28,476 bases of DNA from Lingula anatina (GCF_001039355.2 NW_019774759.1:484854-513329), one strand, 5' to 3'; shown: positions 9,531 through 20,508, numbered from the stretch's first letter. Made by a program: numbers and translations. Notes: generated by a model not told the origin, from the sequence alone.

Positions 9531-10080
9531 TGAATAGGAATACCACAATAATTGTGGTCATACATCCTTTTTGATTTGGACATTACATTCCTAGATATAA
9601 GTTGGAGAAGAAAACCTTTTTATAAATTTGATTAGCATAACGTTCAAAACGGCAGTCTACCTGCATTGTATGGTGTAGTAATACAGAAGTCGTGCATCAA
9701 ATCGCGCTGTAAAACCAGCATAACAGCAGACTGCTTACACTACCTGCATTGTAATCGGTAGACTAAAACAGTTGTAACGGACAGTGATATATCACTAACC
9801 ATTCTCTTCCCTCAATTCTCTTCAACCAGAACAAAACACATTTAGGTTATAAAGAACCATCCTTCCAATAGCGCACTTATTACGTATAACCTTGGCTACT
9901 TCATCTGCTCTAGTTTTTATTTTCTTATTATTTTTTTTTGGTCCCATAGCACGGTTAAATGTTTGAAATAATGAGTGACAGACATAGAAAATCTAATACA
10001 CGTATATAGCATACTTTTATGAATAAATGTGAATGTGTGACAAGTAACATTTCACAGGTCCGTAGCCAGCAATTTCAAAA

Positions 10081-10090
10081 GGGGGGGGGG
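10081..10090. repeat. Poly(G) run in a possible transposon remnant
   Basis: CCGTAGCCAGCAATTTCAAAA followed by ten G, within about 10058-10190. A 'CGTAGCC ... poly-G' end recurs in many invertebrate genomes as repeat DNA; this is from memory and not checked. Confidence 0.3.
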
Positions 10091-10376
10091 TTCTTTCCCT
10101 GAAAAAGTGGACCTTTTTTCACAAAAACTCCGTGTACCTAGATCAAATTTTACCCAGAATGGACTTTTTCCCAGCAAAAAGGGTGGTTCATTATTCTGTT
10201 CCCAATTAAAACAGTGGAATATTACAGACGACTTAATGTTTTTGAACATTTATGTAATCTGGTTAGTGAAACTAAAACCAATATACACGTACATTGCTCT
10301 GGTTACAGCTGTTTTGAGACTAGTGATCTCGAATGCAACCTTACAGTCTCTTTCAAGATCAAATGGTAGACAGGAA

Positions 10377-11461
10377 TTACAATATTTTCCCATACAAATC
10401 CTCACCCTCAGAACTATTGCCGATTGTCCACGACATTTCCTTTATTATCATTTCACTTTTGTCTATAGCTCCATCGCTGTTGGTATCTGCCTCAGAGAAA
10501 AGAGAAGAGGAAAATGGGGCGCGAAATATCTTCAGAAAATTGGCATACTCTGTTTTGTTCAGATAGTCATTCCCATCTGCATCCACCAGCTCGAATAACG
10601 TAAGCGGCCAATTGACTTCCATAACCAAGTGTTGCATATCAACCATTTTCTCTCTGGTTTTAGCTTCGGTTGAAATAAAGTCATCTGGTGAAATTTCAAT
10701 TAGATGTGTGTCATTCATAAACGTTTTGAACCATTTTTCCCAAGTTTCCTGCAATAAAACATTGGCTTTGTTTCGTTTCTCGGTGGACCTCGTTATCGTT
10801 CCTAATCTCGCTGACGTCATATTCACGAATTCATATTCACTCATTTTTCCATCTCCATCTACGTCCATACGCTCAAAGAATGCTCTCCATCTGGTAGCCC
10901 AATTATCTCGTCCGATGGTAATATTTCCCTGTACCTGGGAAAATAAACATGGTGTCTGATATATACAAATTTAATTTAGTGATGCTTGTCTATTGTTTTT
11001 AACTGTTAGTCCCTTCATCGTTATCTTAAATATATATACTACAGTACACTATGACCAATAACGTAGAATAAGATGCTGCTTTCGAGTTGGAACTAAACAG
11101 CCTCCAATCAATCAGTTGGGATGGTTTTAGTTATATTGTTTGAGTAATTTATTCATATGTCATATAAATGTACATGTTTTTGACAAATATGGCGTTTTCT
11201 GTAAATATGACAGGGTAAATGACAAAGATGGAAGAAGACATTATGCAGTATACCAGTGAATAAAACACATTCGTAATTTCGCCCATGCTAAAACCAAGTA
11301 TTTGAAATGAATATGACAAGTAAACAAAGGTAAATGCCGCTTATACTACAGGATGTTTAGAAAACACTTTGTACCTGTTCAGCCCTTATATTAAGCGTGA
11401 CACCGTTGTCACTCATCAACGTGGCAGCAACATAAATTGTCAATAGACTGAAGAACGTCAT
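10377..11461 (-). CDS. Gene 4: secreted SCP/photoprotein-type EF-hand protein, divergent
   Basis: Signal exon 11375-11461 (29 codons, leader MTFFSLLTIYVAATLM, ends AEQ|GTACAAAG) and domain exon 10377-10934 (185 aa, acceptor CCCAG|GTACAGGG), joined in phase 0, 214 aa. EF loops are about 53-64 (DVDGDGKMSEYE), 147-158 (DADGNDYLNKTE) and 179-190 (DTNSDGAIDKSE). Several N-x-S/T sequons are present (NIT, NMT, NDT, NKT, NSS), which fits a secreted protein. The C-terminus is DLYGKIL. It is clearly more distant from genes 1-3 and resembles genes 5 and 8 in the stretch FRAPFSS and in the EKMVDMQHL helix. Its 3' flank is still alignable to that of genes 1-3, but no AATAAA was found within about 170 nt of the stop. 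The 5' edge of the signal exon is probably 11517. Confidence 0.82.
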
Positions 11462-11517
11462 GGTTTTAAACAGTCCTCTTACAGCAGTTAGGCCTATATC
11501 CCAAGATCTGAAATATA

Positions 11518-12116
11518 ATTTAGCATGACAGTGAAAAGATAGACAAAACGTCTGAAAACTAAATGAAGACAAAACGTATTATCTTAAAAAGTGAATAACA
11601 AATGCATATTAAATTTCTTATCCCAAGTAGATATTGAAGCAACAAGACATTCAGAAGATGGGACAAAATAGAGGACGCTAAGTGAAATAAAGAGATCGTA
11701 AAAATGCAAAAGCACGTACAGTCGTCAATTTTCTACATTTAACGCAGGTGTGAACTCAACATCACTTCACGAAGTTCTTGCTGTAAAGTAAAAAATGTGT
11801 GCCCCCCGTTTAAATATAATAGGTACAGTGCGTGAGTCAATCATAAATCGTATTTACATGTGAATTAACAAATTAACAAACCATGGGAAACTGACCGAGG
11901 AAGTTGCCAGAAAGGTGATATGCTCTATTGTTAGCTTGTTAAATTTTCTGCCACCTGTCAGCTTTACAGAAATCCTTAGCAGTCAAGATACATGTATTTC
12001 TATGTCAATATATTCTGCACATTTATGCTAAGTACAAATTATAAGTAGAGCCCATGGGTAGTCTATTACACATGTCAATATTATAGAACGAAAACGTAGG
12101 ACATGTTTTGATTTAC
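11518..12116. other. 5' intron of gene 4
   Basis: AT-rich sequence between the non-coding first exon and the signal exon. No other feature was recognised. Confidence 0.45.
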
Positions 12117-12249
12117 CTTAATGTTCTAAATCCCTATGTGTTCTTTCCGACTCTGTTTTACAGCTCACGTATGTGTGGAGTGTTGCAGAATATATGTTTG
12201 TGACGTCAAGGAAACGCTATCATGGATGTCATTAGCATAATAAAATAAA
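12117..12249 (-). promoter_or_regulatory. Gene 4 near promoter and non-coding first exon
   Basis: The donor TTAAG|GTAAATC is at 12117; the block at 12221-12249 reads on the minus strand TTTATTATGCTAATGACATC. It holds both the TATA-like part and the octamer-like ATGCTAAT. Confidence 0.55.
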
Positions 12250-12749
12250 CCAGTGTTAAAAAGCCATTTACCTTTTGTTTGTTTTTATGATAAGATATTG
12301 TCATGCAAAACACCACAGATGGCTTTTACACGTGACATTGGTGTCACACAGAGACGAATGCAGGTAATACATAAAATAATATTAAAAAAATCGGGCATAG
12401 GCTCACACAGGTCAAATGGGATGCGAACATCATACGACAATTTTATAATTAACTTCTGGTAATTTTCGTGAAATACTGTAACACGCACAATATTGAAGAC
12501 ATCAGACTCTTTAAAAGAGACCCCTTTTCATTTTAGCCCTAAAAGTCAAATGGCAAGCAAGGATCTCAAAATAATTGCAATAATCGCCATTTTGGTGGTA
12601 ACATGGAACTCATTAACTCTTTAAGTTGTTTACGGCTTATTTATAGTGGATATTTGAATCTGATATGAAGAGCTGTTATCACTTTTAAGTTCATTAAATG
12701 TACGTATTTGCCTATGGCACTAAAACATCCTTTATGTTTTCTTCGACGA

Positions 12750-13068
12750 GGTAGATCAGTAAAGCCCCCTTTACACTGGACGGCGTCCCTTCTGCGTCCA
12801 GCAGTACGGCCCCATTTGAGAGTTAAAAATTATAATACTTTACGTGCCGACAACTGGCCGATCATTGAGCATACATTCTGATACAAAATCATTGCTCATG
12901 CCTCCTTATTTAGACCACAGCGATGCCAAATTTCATGGTTGCAGATAGGACGCAGAAAGGACGCCGTCCAGTGTAAAGGGGGTATAAAGGAATAAATGGT
13001 ATCATTGCCCACGTGACTTGCCTGACAAATGTAACCATATCATGAGGGTAATTATAATGATAAGAGGC
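12750..13068 (-). promoter_or_regulatory. Gene 4 far promoter, first exon split by a MITE
   Basis: A degraded block lies at 13041-13068 (plus CATGAGGGTAATTATAATGATAAG). The matching first-exon sequence, GATC(A/C)G(T/C)AAAGGAATAAATG in the gene 1 far copy, is interrupted here by a 222-bp MITE at 12763-12984. No clear donor was identified on the far side. Probably disabled. Confidence 0.4.
12763..12984. mobile_element. MITE, 222 bp, CCCCCTTTACACTGGACGG ends
   Basis: Inverted ends CCCCCTTTACACTGGACGGC, continuing to about 34 bp with few mismatches, flank a short AT-rich core. Candidate target duplication is TAA (12760-12762 and 12985-12987), or TAAAG if the ends are drawn differently. Removing it restores AAAGGAATAAATG as in the far first exon of gene 1 (near 2622-2634). 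No coding capacity. Confidence 0.75.
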
Positions 13069-13612
13069 GAACAACCAATGTAAATCAAGTTCGGCTTTTA
13101 CAGAAATTGTGTTTTTGCTTTCACCAGTAATACAACACACATAACCATATGCTTACCCGCATTGCACATGCACAGAAAAGGTCATATACTCTGCAATACC
13201 GGATTTAAATAAACTGGCTTTTAAAGATAATCATAGTATGGCTAGGTACATTATTTTTCGTCCAAAACGTATATTCATTTTGATGACAGCTCTTCGAAGA
13301 TGATAGGGTTACATGTACCTGTCACTACCAAGAAGTCAATAACAAATAAGAACTGTGCATGAGTAAGATAGGTTGATGCTATTTATAAGCAACAATAGAC
13401 CATAAATGACAGAAAGTAATAATAAGGCTTTAAAACCTCAAATAGATATGACATTGTGTCCATATTATCGTTTAAGTGTGTTTGTCTGTGCAATATGTGA
13501 ATGTCCGCGCTGTGGATTCTTGGAAAAAAATGTCAAATGTTTCGCTCTGACAACAACTGAAATTATTCAATTATGCAAAATAGCACAGTCTATTAGAAGC
13601 ATAAGTATAATA
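13069..13612. other. Intergenic region, genes 4 to 5
   Basis: Contains TGCTTACCCGCATTG (about 13150-13164), shared with 23798-23812. The plus frame at 13406-13669 runs into the gene 5 exon and has no family features. No AATAAA was found for gene 5. Confidence 0.45.
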
Positions 13613-14623
13613 TTACAGTACTTTCCCGTAAAAATCGGCTCCATCCGTACTTTTGCTGATCGTCCATGACAACTCATTTATAACCATCTCACTTTTATCT
13701 ATAGACCCGTCGCTGTTGCTATCTGCCTCATAGAAGATATCCGGCGAAAATGGTGCTCGAAAAATCTCAAGATAATTGCCATACTCTGTTTCGTTCAAGG
13801 AGTCATTCACATCAACATCCACCAGCTCGAATAACATAAGCGCCCATTTAACTTCCATGACCAAGTGCTGAATATCTACCATTTTCTCTCTGGTTTTAGG
13901 TTCGGTTGATATAAAGTCATCGGCTGAAATTCCAAAACTGGCGTCTTTCATAAAGCTTTTCCACCACCTCTCCCAATTTTCCTTCAAAAAAGCTCTCATT
14001 TTCTCCTCCTTCTCGGCGGACTTCGTTATTGTGCCTACTGTTGCTGCCGTCATATTAACGTATTCGTTTTCATCCATCTTTCCATCTCCGTTCATATCCA
14101 TGTGCTTAAAAAATGCTCTCCACTTGACTCCCCAGTTATCTCGCAAGGGGTCGTGATCTCCTGGCATCTGGAAAGAAACACTTATTTATATTTGCTTGAA
14201 ATGTGATTTTACAGATATCTTAATATTTTACTAGCAGTTTATCTAAGTTGACGTTTACTAGTTTCGTCATCATTTTCATTATCATTTTTCTTAACAATTT
14301 ATCTTATTCCTTTTGTTGAAACTTGCAACTTAGAGCAATCAGTTCTGATATAGTTTTTTTCATTTTAAACCATTCTCGAGTATTTTTAAACGCCAAGCAT
14401 ATACCACAAAATTTATTATTCGCATTGCCCAATATGGCGTTTACTTCGAATATCACATTGTAAAGGTCAGTAAATGAATTATTTGGACAGAATACGTATT
14501 TTAAATAACGCATCATAACCGCCGTTATGCTGTCTTCTATACCTTTTTATCCTGAATGACACGTGTGAAACCACTCATCAACGTGGCGGCAAACACGCTT
14601 GTCAATAGGCAGTAAATCACCAT
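13613..14623 (-). CDS. Gene 5: secreted SCP/photoprotein-type EF-hand protein
   Basis: Signal exon 14543-14623 (27 codons, MVIYCLLTSVFAATLM, ends DKK|GTATAG) and domain exon 13613-14167 (184 aa), joined in phase 0 over a 375-bp intron, 211 aa. The domain exon begins directly with ATG after the acceptor TTTCCAG, so a transcript starting in the intron could encode a leaderless protein. EF loops are about 51-62 (DMNGDGKMDENE), 144-155 (DVDVNDSLNETE) and 176-187 (DSNSDGSIDKSE). Loop III lacks the usual Gly at position 6. The C-terminus is DFYGKVL. Sequons NMT and NET are present. The signal peptide is somewhat less typical (Cys at residue 5, Arg near its end) but still hydrophobic. The upstream exon edge is probably 14670 (TTTTTGCAG|GGG). 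Confidence 0.82.
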
Positions 14624-14670
14624 GGTTGCTTGAGTTGGGCAAGACGATATTTCAAAAAAAGCAGAAACCC

Positions 14671-15375
14671 CTGCAAAAAGGTAAAAATATGGTTTTAAAT
14701 CTGAGACCAACGAACACGTTAAACAATGAGAGCTTTGTGCAGAATCACTGCGTCAAGTTGTGTCAAGCAGAGTCAAGGTGAACATATGCATTAGAGTAGT
14801 CTATTCTCCCCAACAAAAAGTGCCACATCTGCCTTACTGATTTACATTGCTACAAATGTAAACACGTTTCACTTTCAACCAGTCATTGTGGGAATTGGAG
14901 ATTTGTACAATGGAAGGTTGACCTGTCTATCGTGATCTTTGAAATGTCCCGACACATCTCATTATTCAAATATACGGCCAAAAGGTGAAATGGAGACCCG
15001 TTTCAGTAAAAGTGATGTACATTTGTGTACCAAAGTATTGCTTTACACTGACCTCTTAAAAAAAGAATGGCACAATATATGACTCAAGCCAAAAGCAACT
15101 TCTTAAAATCGTTTTAATGCATTCATCTTGAACTGAAGTAGATATTATAACTTATTTTTCCATTTTTAGTGCGCGTGTGGATTCGATTACATGTATTTGT
15201 CTTGCTGAAATATGTCCAATATGCTTCATTACTGCCTGGTATGGGTAACCGATAGACACTGCTTTTGTTTCTTTTCCATTCTTTTTTATTTAAACAAATA
15301 ATATATTGTTAATAAACCCCTCTTAAATATAGTGTGATCATCAGTTATCAACAGACAATTAAGAAAATGGTTTAC
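14671..15375. other. 5' intron of gene 5
   Basis: AT-rich, between the signal exon and the non-coding first exon. Nothing else was recognised. Confidence 0.4.
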
Positions 15376-15547
15376 CTTTAAAGTTCCAAACGTAGCTGTG
15401 TATTCTTCCGATGTGTTTGAACAAACAATGTTGTGCGCTCGTTGGACGTCGCTCAACAACAAAGGTATACATCAAAGATTACGCGCTGCATCTGATGTTA
15501 GGGAAGTTTTCCAATAACATACGGGTCATTTGACTAATCAAAGCGAC
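15376..15547 (-). promoter_or_regulatory. Gene 5 promoter and non-coding first exon
   Basis: The donor AAAG|GTAAACC is at 15376, next to GTTTGGAAC as in genes 1-3. A diverged block lies at 15518-15547 (minus strand CTTTGATTAGTCAAATGACC). The spacing between donor and block is about 40 bp longer than in other members. Confidence 0.4.
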
Positions 15548-16024
15548 GGATGAAGATATATAACTGTCGTGTTTTTTGTTTTATTGACACGTCTCGATCA
15601 CTTTCGAATCACCATTACCTTTTTACGCTTAGTTTTGTTGTCAGACTGTTTAATTTGATATAAATTGTTGCGTCGATAGGTCAGACTTTTGGCTCTTATA
15701 GCCAACTTATACGATTTTAGGTTCTATAGACGTTGTTAAATAACTGCAACACTGTGTTTCTTCTTGCCTGCCTCCCTGACTTCACGCCTGCATGATTGTC
15801 AAATGGTGTACAAACTAATGTTATTATTATTTGAGCAATTACAATATTTGTTTTTATTTATATAAAATATAACGTGTGTCATCGCGGTAATAGGTACTAG
15901 TCATGATAGTGGTCATGATAGTGGGACAATCATCCAATTCATTATCGTTTTTTTCAAATGTAAATGTTTGTTTCCACAGCCTCCGTACCTACCTGTACAT
16001 AATGTAAATAAAGTAGAATGTGTG

Positions 16025-16026
<2 letters not shown>

Positions 16027-16072
<46 letters not shown>
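16027..16072. repeat. (AT)n microsatellite
   Basis: 23 uninterrupted AT units in the intergenic region between genes 5 and 6. Confidence 0.95.
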
Positions 16073-16074
<2 letters not shown>

Positions 16075-16676
16075 TTTCCCTCAGAAGAGGGTCTAGTCAT
16101 TAGCGAAAAGGTCATGAGCCAGTTTGTATTTCTTTATAAAAGATAATATGGTTCACTTTCAAATCATTAAATGTTTCATAGTACGATATAAAACGCTATG
16201 AGAACTTGGATTTCTAAGGTCATTTTTTCTAGGACAGAAGCTCCAGACATATATTAGTAGGAAAAAAGAAAAGCAACTGTTCAGTACACATTTAGCTGAC
16301 AGTAGTTTCATACCTAAAGTCTACCCACATTGTAACACAGGCTAAAACATGCCGTAAACAAAAAGTGTGCTTTCAACCAGCAGTACCACATACAAAGCCA
16401 AACACACACCTTTATTGTATGATAAAGTTAAACAGGTGTCTTGAACAATAAAGCATCAATTATTAATCATTCTGCAATGACAAAAATGGGTAAAATATCG
16501 ATTTAAAATAATAAACGGATGTCATCCGTTCATATAAATATTAACACGACATTTCTGTCTACGGAATATATTTTAAGCGATATATGTGATTGATTTACGC
16601 AATGTAAAACAATTTATAGTTTTTAAGTATAAAATATGTTATTGGCAGTACATGGGTACCTTCATGCCACCAAATA

Positions 16677-16696
16677 TACATATATATATATATATA
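16677..16696. repeat. Short (AT)n run
   Basis: Ten or so AT units upstream of the 3' end of gene 6 on the plus strand. Confidence 0.85.
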
Positions 16697-16821
16697 ACAC
16701 AAAAATCACATACTTCTCATGACTACTTTTGTGTTTTATATCTAACAAAATCTAACAAAAATCTCATGTTATGTTTAATATTATGAAAACAAGCACAACT
16801 TCAGAGCAATTGGAAATACCA

Positions 16822-16827
16822 TTTATT
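16822..16827 (-). terminator. Candidate poly(A) signal of gene 6
   Basis: AATAAA on the minus strand about 100 nt past the ancestral stop of the disrupted gene 6. Confidence 0.4.
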
Positions 16828-16926
16828 TGATATTAGCAGTAAAATAAAATGTATTTTTACTTTGAAAGTCGAGACCTGGAGATAATGCATAGAGCTCACT
16901 TGGTTGAGAACTGTGCGTAACAAGGA

Positions 16927-17727
16927 CTATAGTACTTTTCCGTAAATATTCGCCCCATCCATATTATTGCTTGTTTCCCATGAAAAAACATTTATAATCA
17001 TTTCACTTTTGCTTAAAGCGCCATCTCCATCACCATCTATTTCATATAAAATATCTGGAGAATACCGACCGCGTACGTGACATTAGGAATCTGATAAACT
17101 CATTTTGGTCAAGGTTGCCATTCCCTTCTTCATCCACCAGCTCAAAAAATGTCACGTACCATTTGCTTAATGCATCCAGGTAATTTGCAGTTACAGTTTT
17201 TGCCTTGATTTGAGCCTCGTTACAGATAATGTCACCTATTGAAACGAATTCTTGGTTTTCGTCTTGCGTCAACCCCTTCCACCACCCATTCCATGTTTCC
17301 TGCAAATAAGCTTTGATTTTCTCCTCCTTCTTGGTGGACTTTGTTATTGCTCCTACTCTGGCTGCAGTCATATTAACGAATTCATATTCAGCCATCTTTC
17401 CATCTTTGTTTACATCCATCTGATCAATGAACGCCGTCCATTTGATTGCCCAAATGTCACGTGACGGATGAACATCGTCAGACAGCTAAAGGAATCAAAA
17501 TATCACTTTGAGTTATTTTACATAACGTCGCTGCTAACTACATTATAATAAAAATTGACGATTGAATTACGCTCAATTACCTTAATAATTCTTCTCAAAC
17601 GTGTGTAACTCTACAAAGTGACAGCATAGATAATGCTTTATACCTTTTTACCCCGTGTCACCAGCGTGGAACCGCTGTCACTCATCATCATGGCGGCAAA
17701 ACCTATCGTCAATAGACTGAAGAACAT
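16927..17727 (-). pseudogene. Gene 6: EF-hand paralog with a frame disruption
   Basis: The signal exon (17644-17727, 28 codons, leader MFFSLLTIGFAAMMM) is intact. The domain exon (about 16927-17485, acceptor CCTTTAG|CTGTC) is 559 nt, one more than a multiple of three. The reading frame runs correctly through EF loop I (DVNKDGKMAEYE) and loop III (DEEGNGNLDQNE), then between loops III and IV it gains one net base near 17060-17080 and ends at TGA at 17042. The remainder (SPDILYEID onward, loop IV DGDGDGALSKSE, ending IYGKVL, TAG at 16927) is preserved in another frame. The intron is the shortest of the array (158 bp) and no family promoter block was found upstream. A recent pseudogene is likely; a sequencing error, or a truncated protein of about 165 aa without loop IV, are the alternatives. 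Confidence 0.7.
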
Positions 17728-17770
17728 GATGGTTGGGTCCGGTTATCTTATAGTCGCAATTCACCCAGAT

Positions 17771-18851
17771 CTTAAACATAATGAAGATATGGAGAAAACG
17801 TGCTAGAAGTCATTATCTAGTGGCAACATATCTTGTGAGACAGACAAGTATGCAGCCGGTATCAAGGACATAGTTGAATGAAGAAAAATGCACAAATAAT
17901 ACGATAGACAAAGAGGTACTAAAACATACAAATGAGAAAAATATAATCTCCAGTAACAGGGAATAACCTTATGAGTGTTTTACCTATGCATCAGCTTTGT
18001 TGAGAGGTACTCCACAGGTTACGTCATTCCATGTGAATTGATAAAATGTAAATTTTTGGTTCACACGTTCCATAACATTTATATACAGTATTTGTGTCTT
18101 ATCTCAAATTCTTTTCAACAGGGCAGTTAGTTTTACGTTTTGAATGTGTTCAAACTACGGAGACATTCCAGATATCTTTATCACTCATGCAGGTATTTTT
18201 TTATTAGTAAATGGTTTTGCTTGGCATTTTGTGTGTCGAATTTGTTGGTGTTAAGAGTTTTTCATTAAAAAATTACAAGAAATAATTGTGATCAACGTGG
18301 TAAAACTTAACAATACATTCGTTTTCTGGCCTTTTTTCTATTATATGTATACTATGTTGCATTAAAATAGGTGACAACAAATTATGCTTACAGTGCCGAA
18401 TATAAAAACCTGGGTACCTAAATGTATTTTTTCACATATTGAATGTTTCTGCCTCGTGCAATTATCCCATGGGTTAAAAGGCAGACCATGCGGGTAGTGG
18501 GATTTTATAACCCATTCGCATTCTGTGGTATTGTGAAGCAAAGCAAAACGGATTTTGTGAACAATGTTTTTTTTTAATCTAACATGGCGGTGGAATGTAA
18601 GAAAAAATCACTTGTTTCTCTTTTTTATAAAACATATTTACTGTTATCCCGAAAGCCAACTCTTTTTGTATGGGAAACAGATGTCATATACAGATCTGGA
18701 TCTATAACCAACGGTAAAACATGCAATAACCAGTCTTATAACATGCAGTGCCCACATTGTGTTGAAGGCCAAAACAGATGTCGTGAACAATGGCATTTCT
18801 ATCCAACATTTAGATAGATGAAGGATGAATGTAAAACATCACTTTCCCTTT
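17771..18851. other. Region upstream of gene 6
   Basis: A weak donor-like CATAG|GTAAAAC lies at 17984, but no promoter block follows it. The 77-aa plus frame at 18584-18817 falls in the degenerate tandem repeat and is not supported as a gene. Confidence 0.5.
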
Positions 18852-18865
18852 TTTATTAAACATGC
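18556..18865. repeat. Degenerate tandem duplication, period about 225 bp
   Basis: GTGAACAATG with downstream GGTGGAATGTAAGAAAAAAT and CTCTTTTTTATAAAACAT near 18556-18631 recurs in altered form near 18782-18862. The second copy supplies the gene 7 poly(A) signal. Confidence 0.5.
18852..18857 (-). terminator. Candidate poly(A) signal of gene 7
   Basis: AATAAA on the minus strand about 80 nt past the gene 7 stop. Confidence 0.45.
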
Positions 18866-18938
18866 GGCATTAACTTTTAGCTCTAGACATTATATTTAGA
18901 CTAATGAAGTTAACCAAGAGCATATAGTTAATGTAATA

Positions 18939-19806
18939 TTACAATATTTTCCCGAATAAATCCGCCCCCTCCCTACTGTTGGCCGTCACCCAGGCCAACC
19001 CCATGGTGACCATTTCGCTTTTGCTTATAGTGCCGTCGCTGTTAGTATCTATTTCAGAAAAGATGTCCGGAGAAAATGGAGCGTGGAATATTTTCAGATA
19101 ATCGCCATACTCATCAGCCTCAAGAGAGTCGTTTTCGTTTGCATCCACCAACTCGAAGAACGTGAGAAACCATTTGCTTTGTATCTTCAAGTTATTTACA
19201 TCAACCATTTTCGCTTTGGTTCTTGCTTCGGTTGCAATAAAGTCATCTGCTGAAATGCTTTTTAAGTTGTCGTCATTCATGAGGCTTTTCCACCAAGTTT
19301 CCCAATTTTCCAGCAAGAACGCTTTGATTTTATTTTCTTTCTCGGTTGACTTCGTTATTGCTCCTACCCTCGCTGCCGTCATATTGACGAATTCGTTTTT
19401 ATCCATCTTTCCATCACCATTTACGTCCATACGCACAATGTGTGATCTCCATTTGGCTGCCTACAAATCTTCTGACACCTGGAGGAGCATAAGTTCACTT
19501 GACTTCACTCCACTTTGACTCTACACAATTTTTACAATTTGACATTTATATTATTCATTATCATCAATGTATTTTCTCCAATTGCCATCATTTTTTGTCA
19601 CTTTCAACATATGTCTAAATATTGTGGTTGTTCTCTGAAAGATAGAAGTAAACAAGAACAAACTGTGTTGTGGTTTAGTTAAAACTAGTTTTTCGATTGT
19701 AAACACGAAGTATGTTTACCTTTTTATCTCGTAAAACCGACGTGGAACCACTCTCATTCATCAACATGCCAACAAAACCCATTGCTAATAGACTAAGGAC
19801 CATCAT
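18939..19806 (-). CDS. Gene 7: EF-hand paralog with in-frame TAG at exon start
   Basis: Signal exon 19720-19806 (29 codons, MMVLSLLAMGFVGMLM, ends DKK|GTAAAC) and domain exon 18939-about 19478. With the homologous acceptor (CTCCTCCAG|GTGTCAG, exon start 19478) the sixth codon is TAG (19461-19463) where paralogs have TGG of DIWA. The same TAG ends in AG and could be an alternative acceptor (GATTTGTAG|GCAGCC, exon start 19460), which keeps phase 0 and skips the stop, giving about 202 aa. EF loops are DVNGDGKMDKNE, DANENDSLEADE and DTNSDGTISKSE; the C-terminus is DLFGKIL, with F replacing Y. An in-frame upstream ATG at 19836 could extend the leader by ten residues. The rest of the frame is clean and an AATAAA follows, so the gene may be functional through the shifted acceptor, or a young pseudogene. 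Confidence 0.6.
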
Positions 19807-19838
19807 GGTGGGGTATTTGCCTTTTACAGCTCGCATGT

Positions 19839-20373
19839 CTGAAAGAGACATATACAGTAGCATGGCTGTTAAATATATCGATCATATCAAATAATCAAAT
19901 GCATAATGCCACGGTTGATAATGCCCCAAAGTGGCAATTCCATTTAATTGAGAAAGGCATAACGTGCATTTGACTTCCTTTGGTCCCCACATCATATACT
20001 CACGACAGATGCATTATTATTATTGGTTTTTTAACACTGAATATATCAAGATAATATGAAACCCTGATACCGGAACATACTTAGCAACTTTCCGACATTG
20101 CTGTCTTAATTAACTGAAACCTTTCGCTAGTTAATTATCTGGATGGGCTGGTACCTGATCTATTGTCTTTCGAATAGGAATAGCCCCAGTAATAGGGGTA
20201 TACATACCGAAGTTCTCATTCTAATTCTACTCGATGACACAATTGCAAAATGTTTACTTTTACTTAAAGCCGTTACTTAAGTGTTCTAGCTAGCCAGTGT
20301 GTATGGAATCAAACAAACAAGCGAACAGCGCTCTCATAAATTTAAGGTGGAAAAATAAAACATTTCGATTTAC
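19839..20373. other. 5' intron of gene 7
   Basis: AT-rich sequence between the non-coding first exon and the signal exon. Nothing else was recognised. Confidence 0.45.
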
Positions 20374-20508
20374 CTTGCGTTTCGAAACGATCCTGTGTAT
20401 TCTTCAGACGTCGTTGGTCAGCACACGAATTAGTGAATGGTAGCCTACTACATGTTTTGACGGCGAGGCGCTACCATCGCTTGAGGGTCATTAGCATAAT
20501 AAAGACGG
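20374..20508 (-). promoter_or_regulatory. Gene 7 promoter and non-coding first exon
   Basis: The donor GCAAG|GTAAATC is at 20374. A near-consensus block at 20478-20508 reads on the minus strand GTCTTTATTATGCTAAT followed by GACCCTCAAG. The good promoter suggests that gene 7 is or recently was transcribed. Confidence 0.55.

Larger units (their letters stand above)
9301..10376. other. Intergenic region, genes 3 to 4
   Basis: Holds microsatellite tracts, two copies of TACCTGCATTGTA (near 9659 and 9743) and the poly(G) repeat remnant. The last 70 bp still align to the 3' flank of genes 1-3 (CTGGTTACA near 10299). No gene was seen. Confidence 0.5.
15548..16821. other. Intergenic region, genes 5 to 6
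   Basis: AT-rich with two (AT)n runs and a TCTACCCACATTGTA motif near 16319. No gene or second promoter copy was found. Confidence 0.5.

Noticed and set aside
9328-9561. 77-aa minus-strand hydrophobic, Cys/Val-rich frame resembling a membrane protein
   Set aside because: Translation of (GTCT)n and CA-rich microsatellite DNA.
17965-18020. Possible non-coding first exon of gene 6 (CATAG|GTAAAAC)
   Set aside because: No promoter block and no similarity to the other first exons beyond the donor.
18584-18817. 77-aa plus-strand frame with several Cys and His
   Set aside because: It spans a degenerate tandem repeat and lacks a recognised spacing for a zinc finger or any conserved copy.
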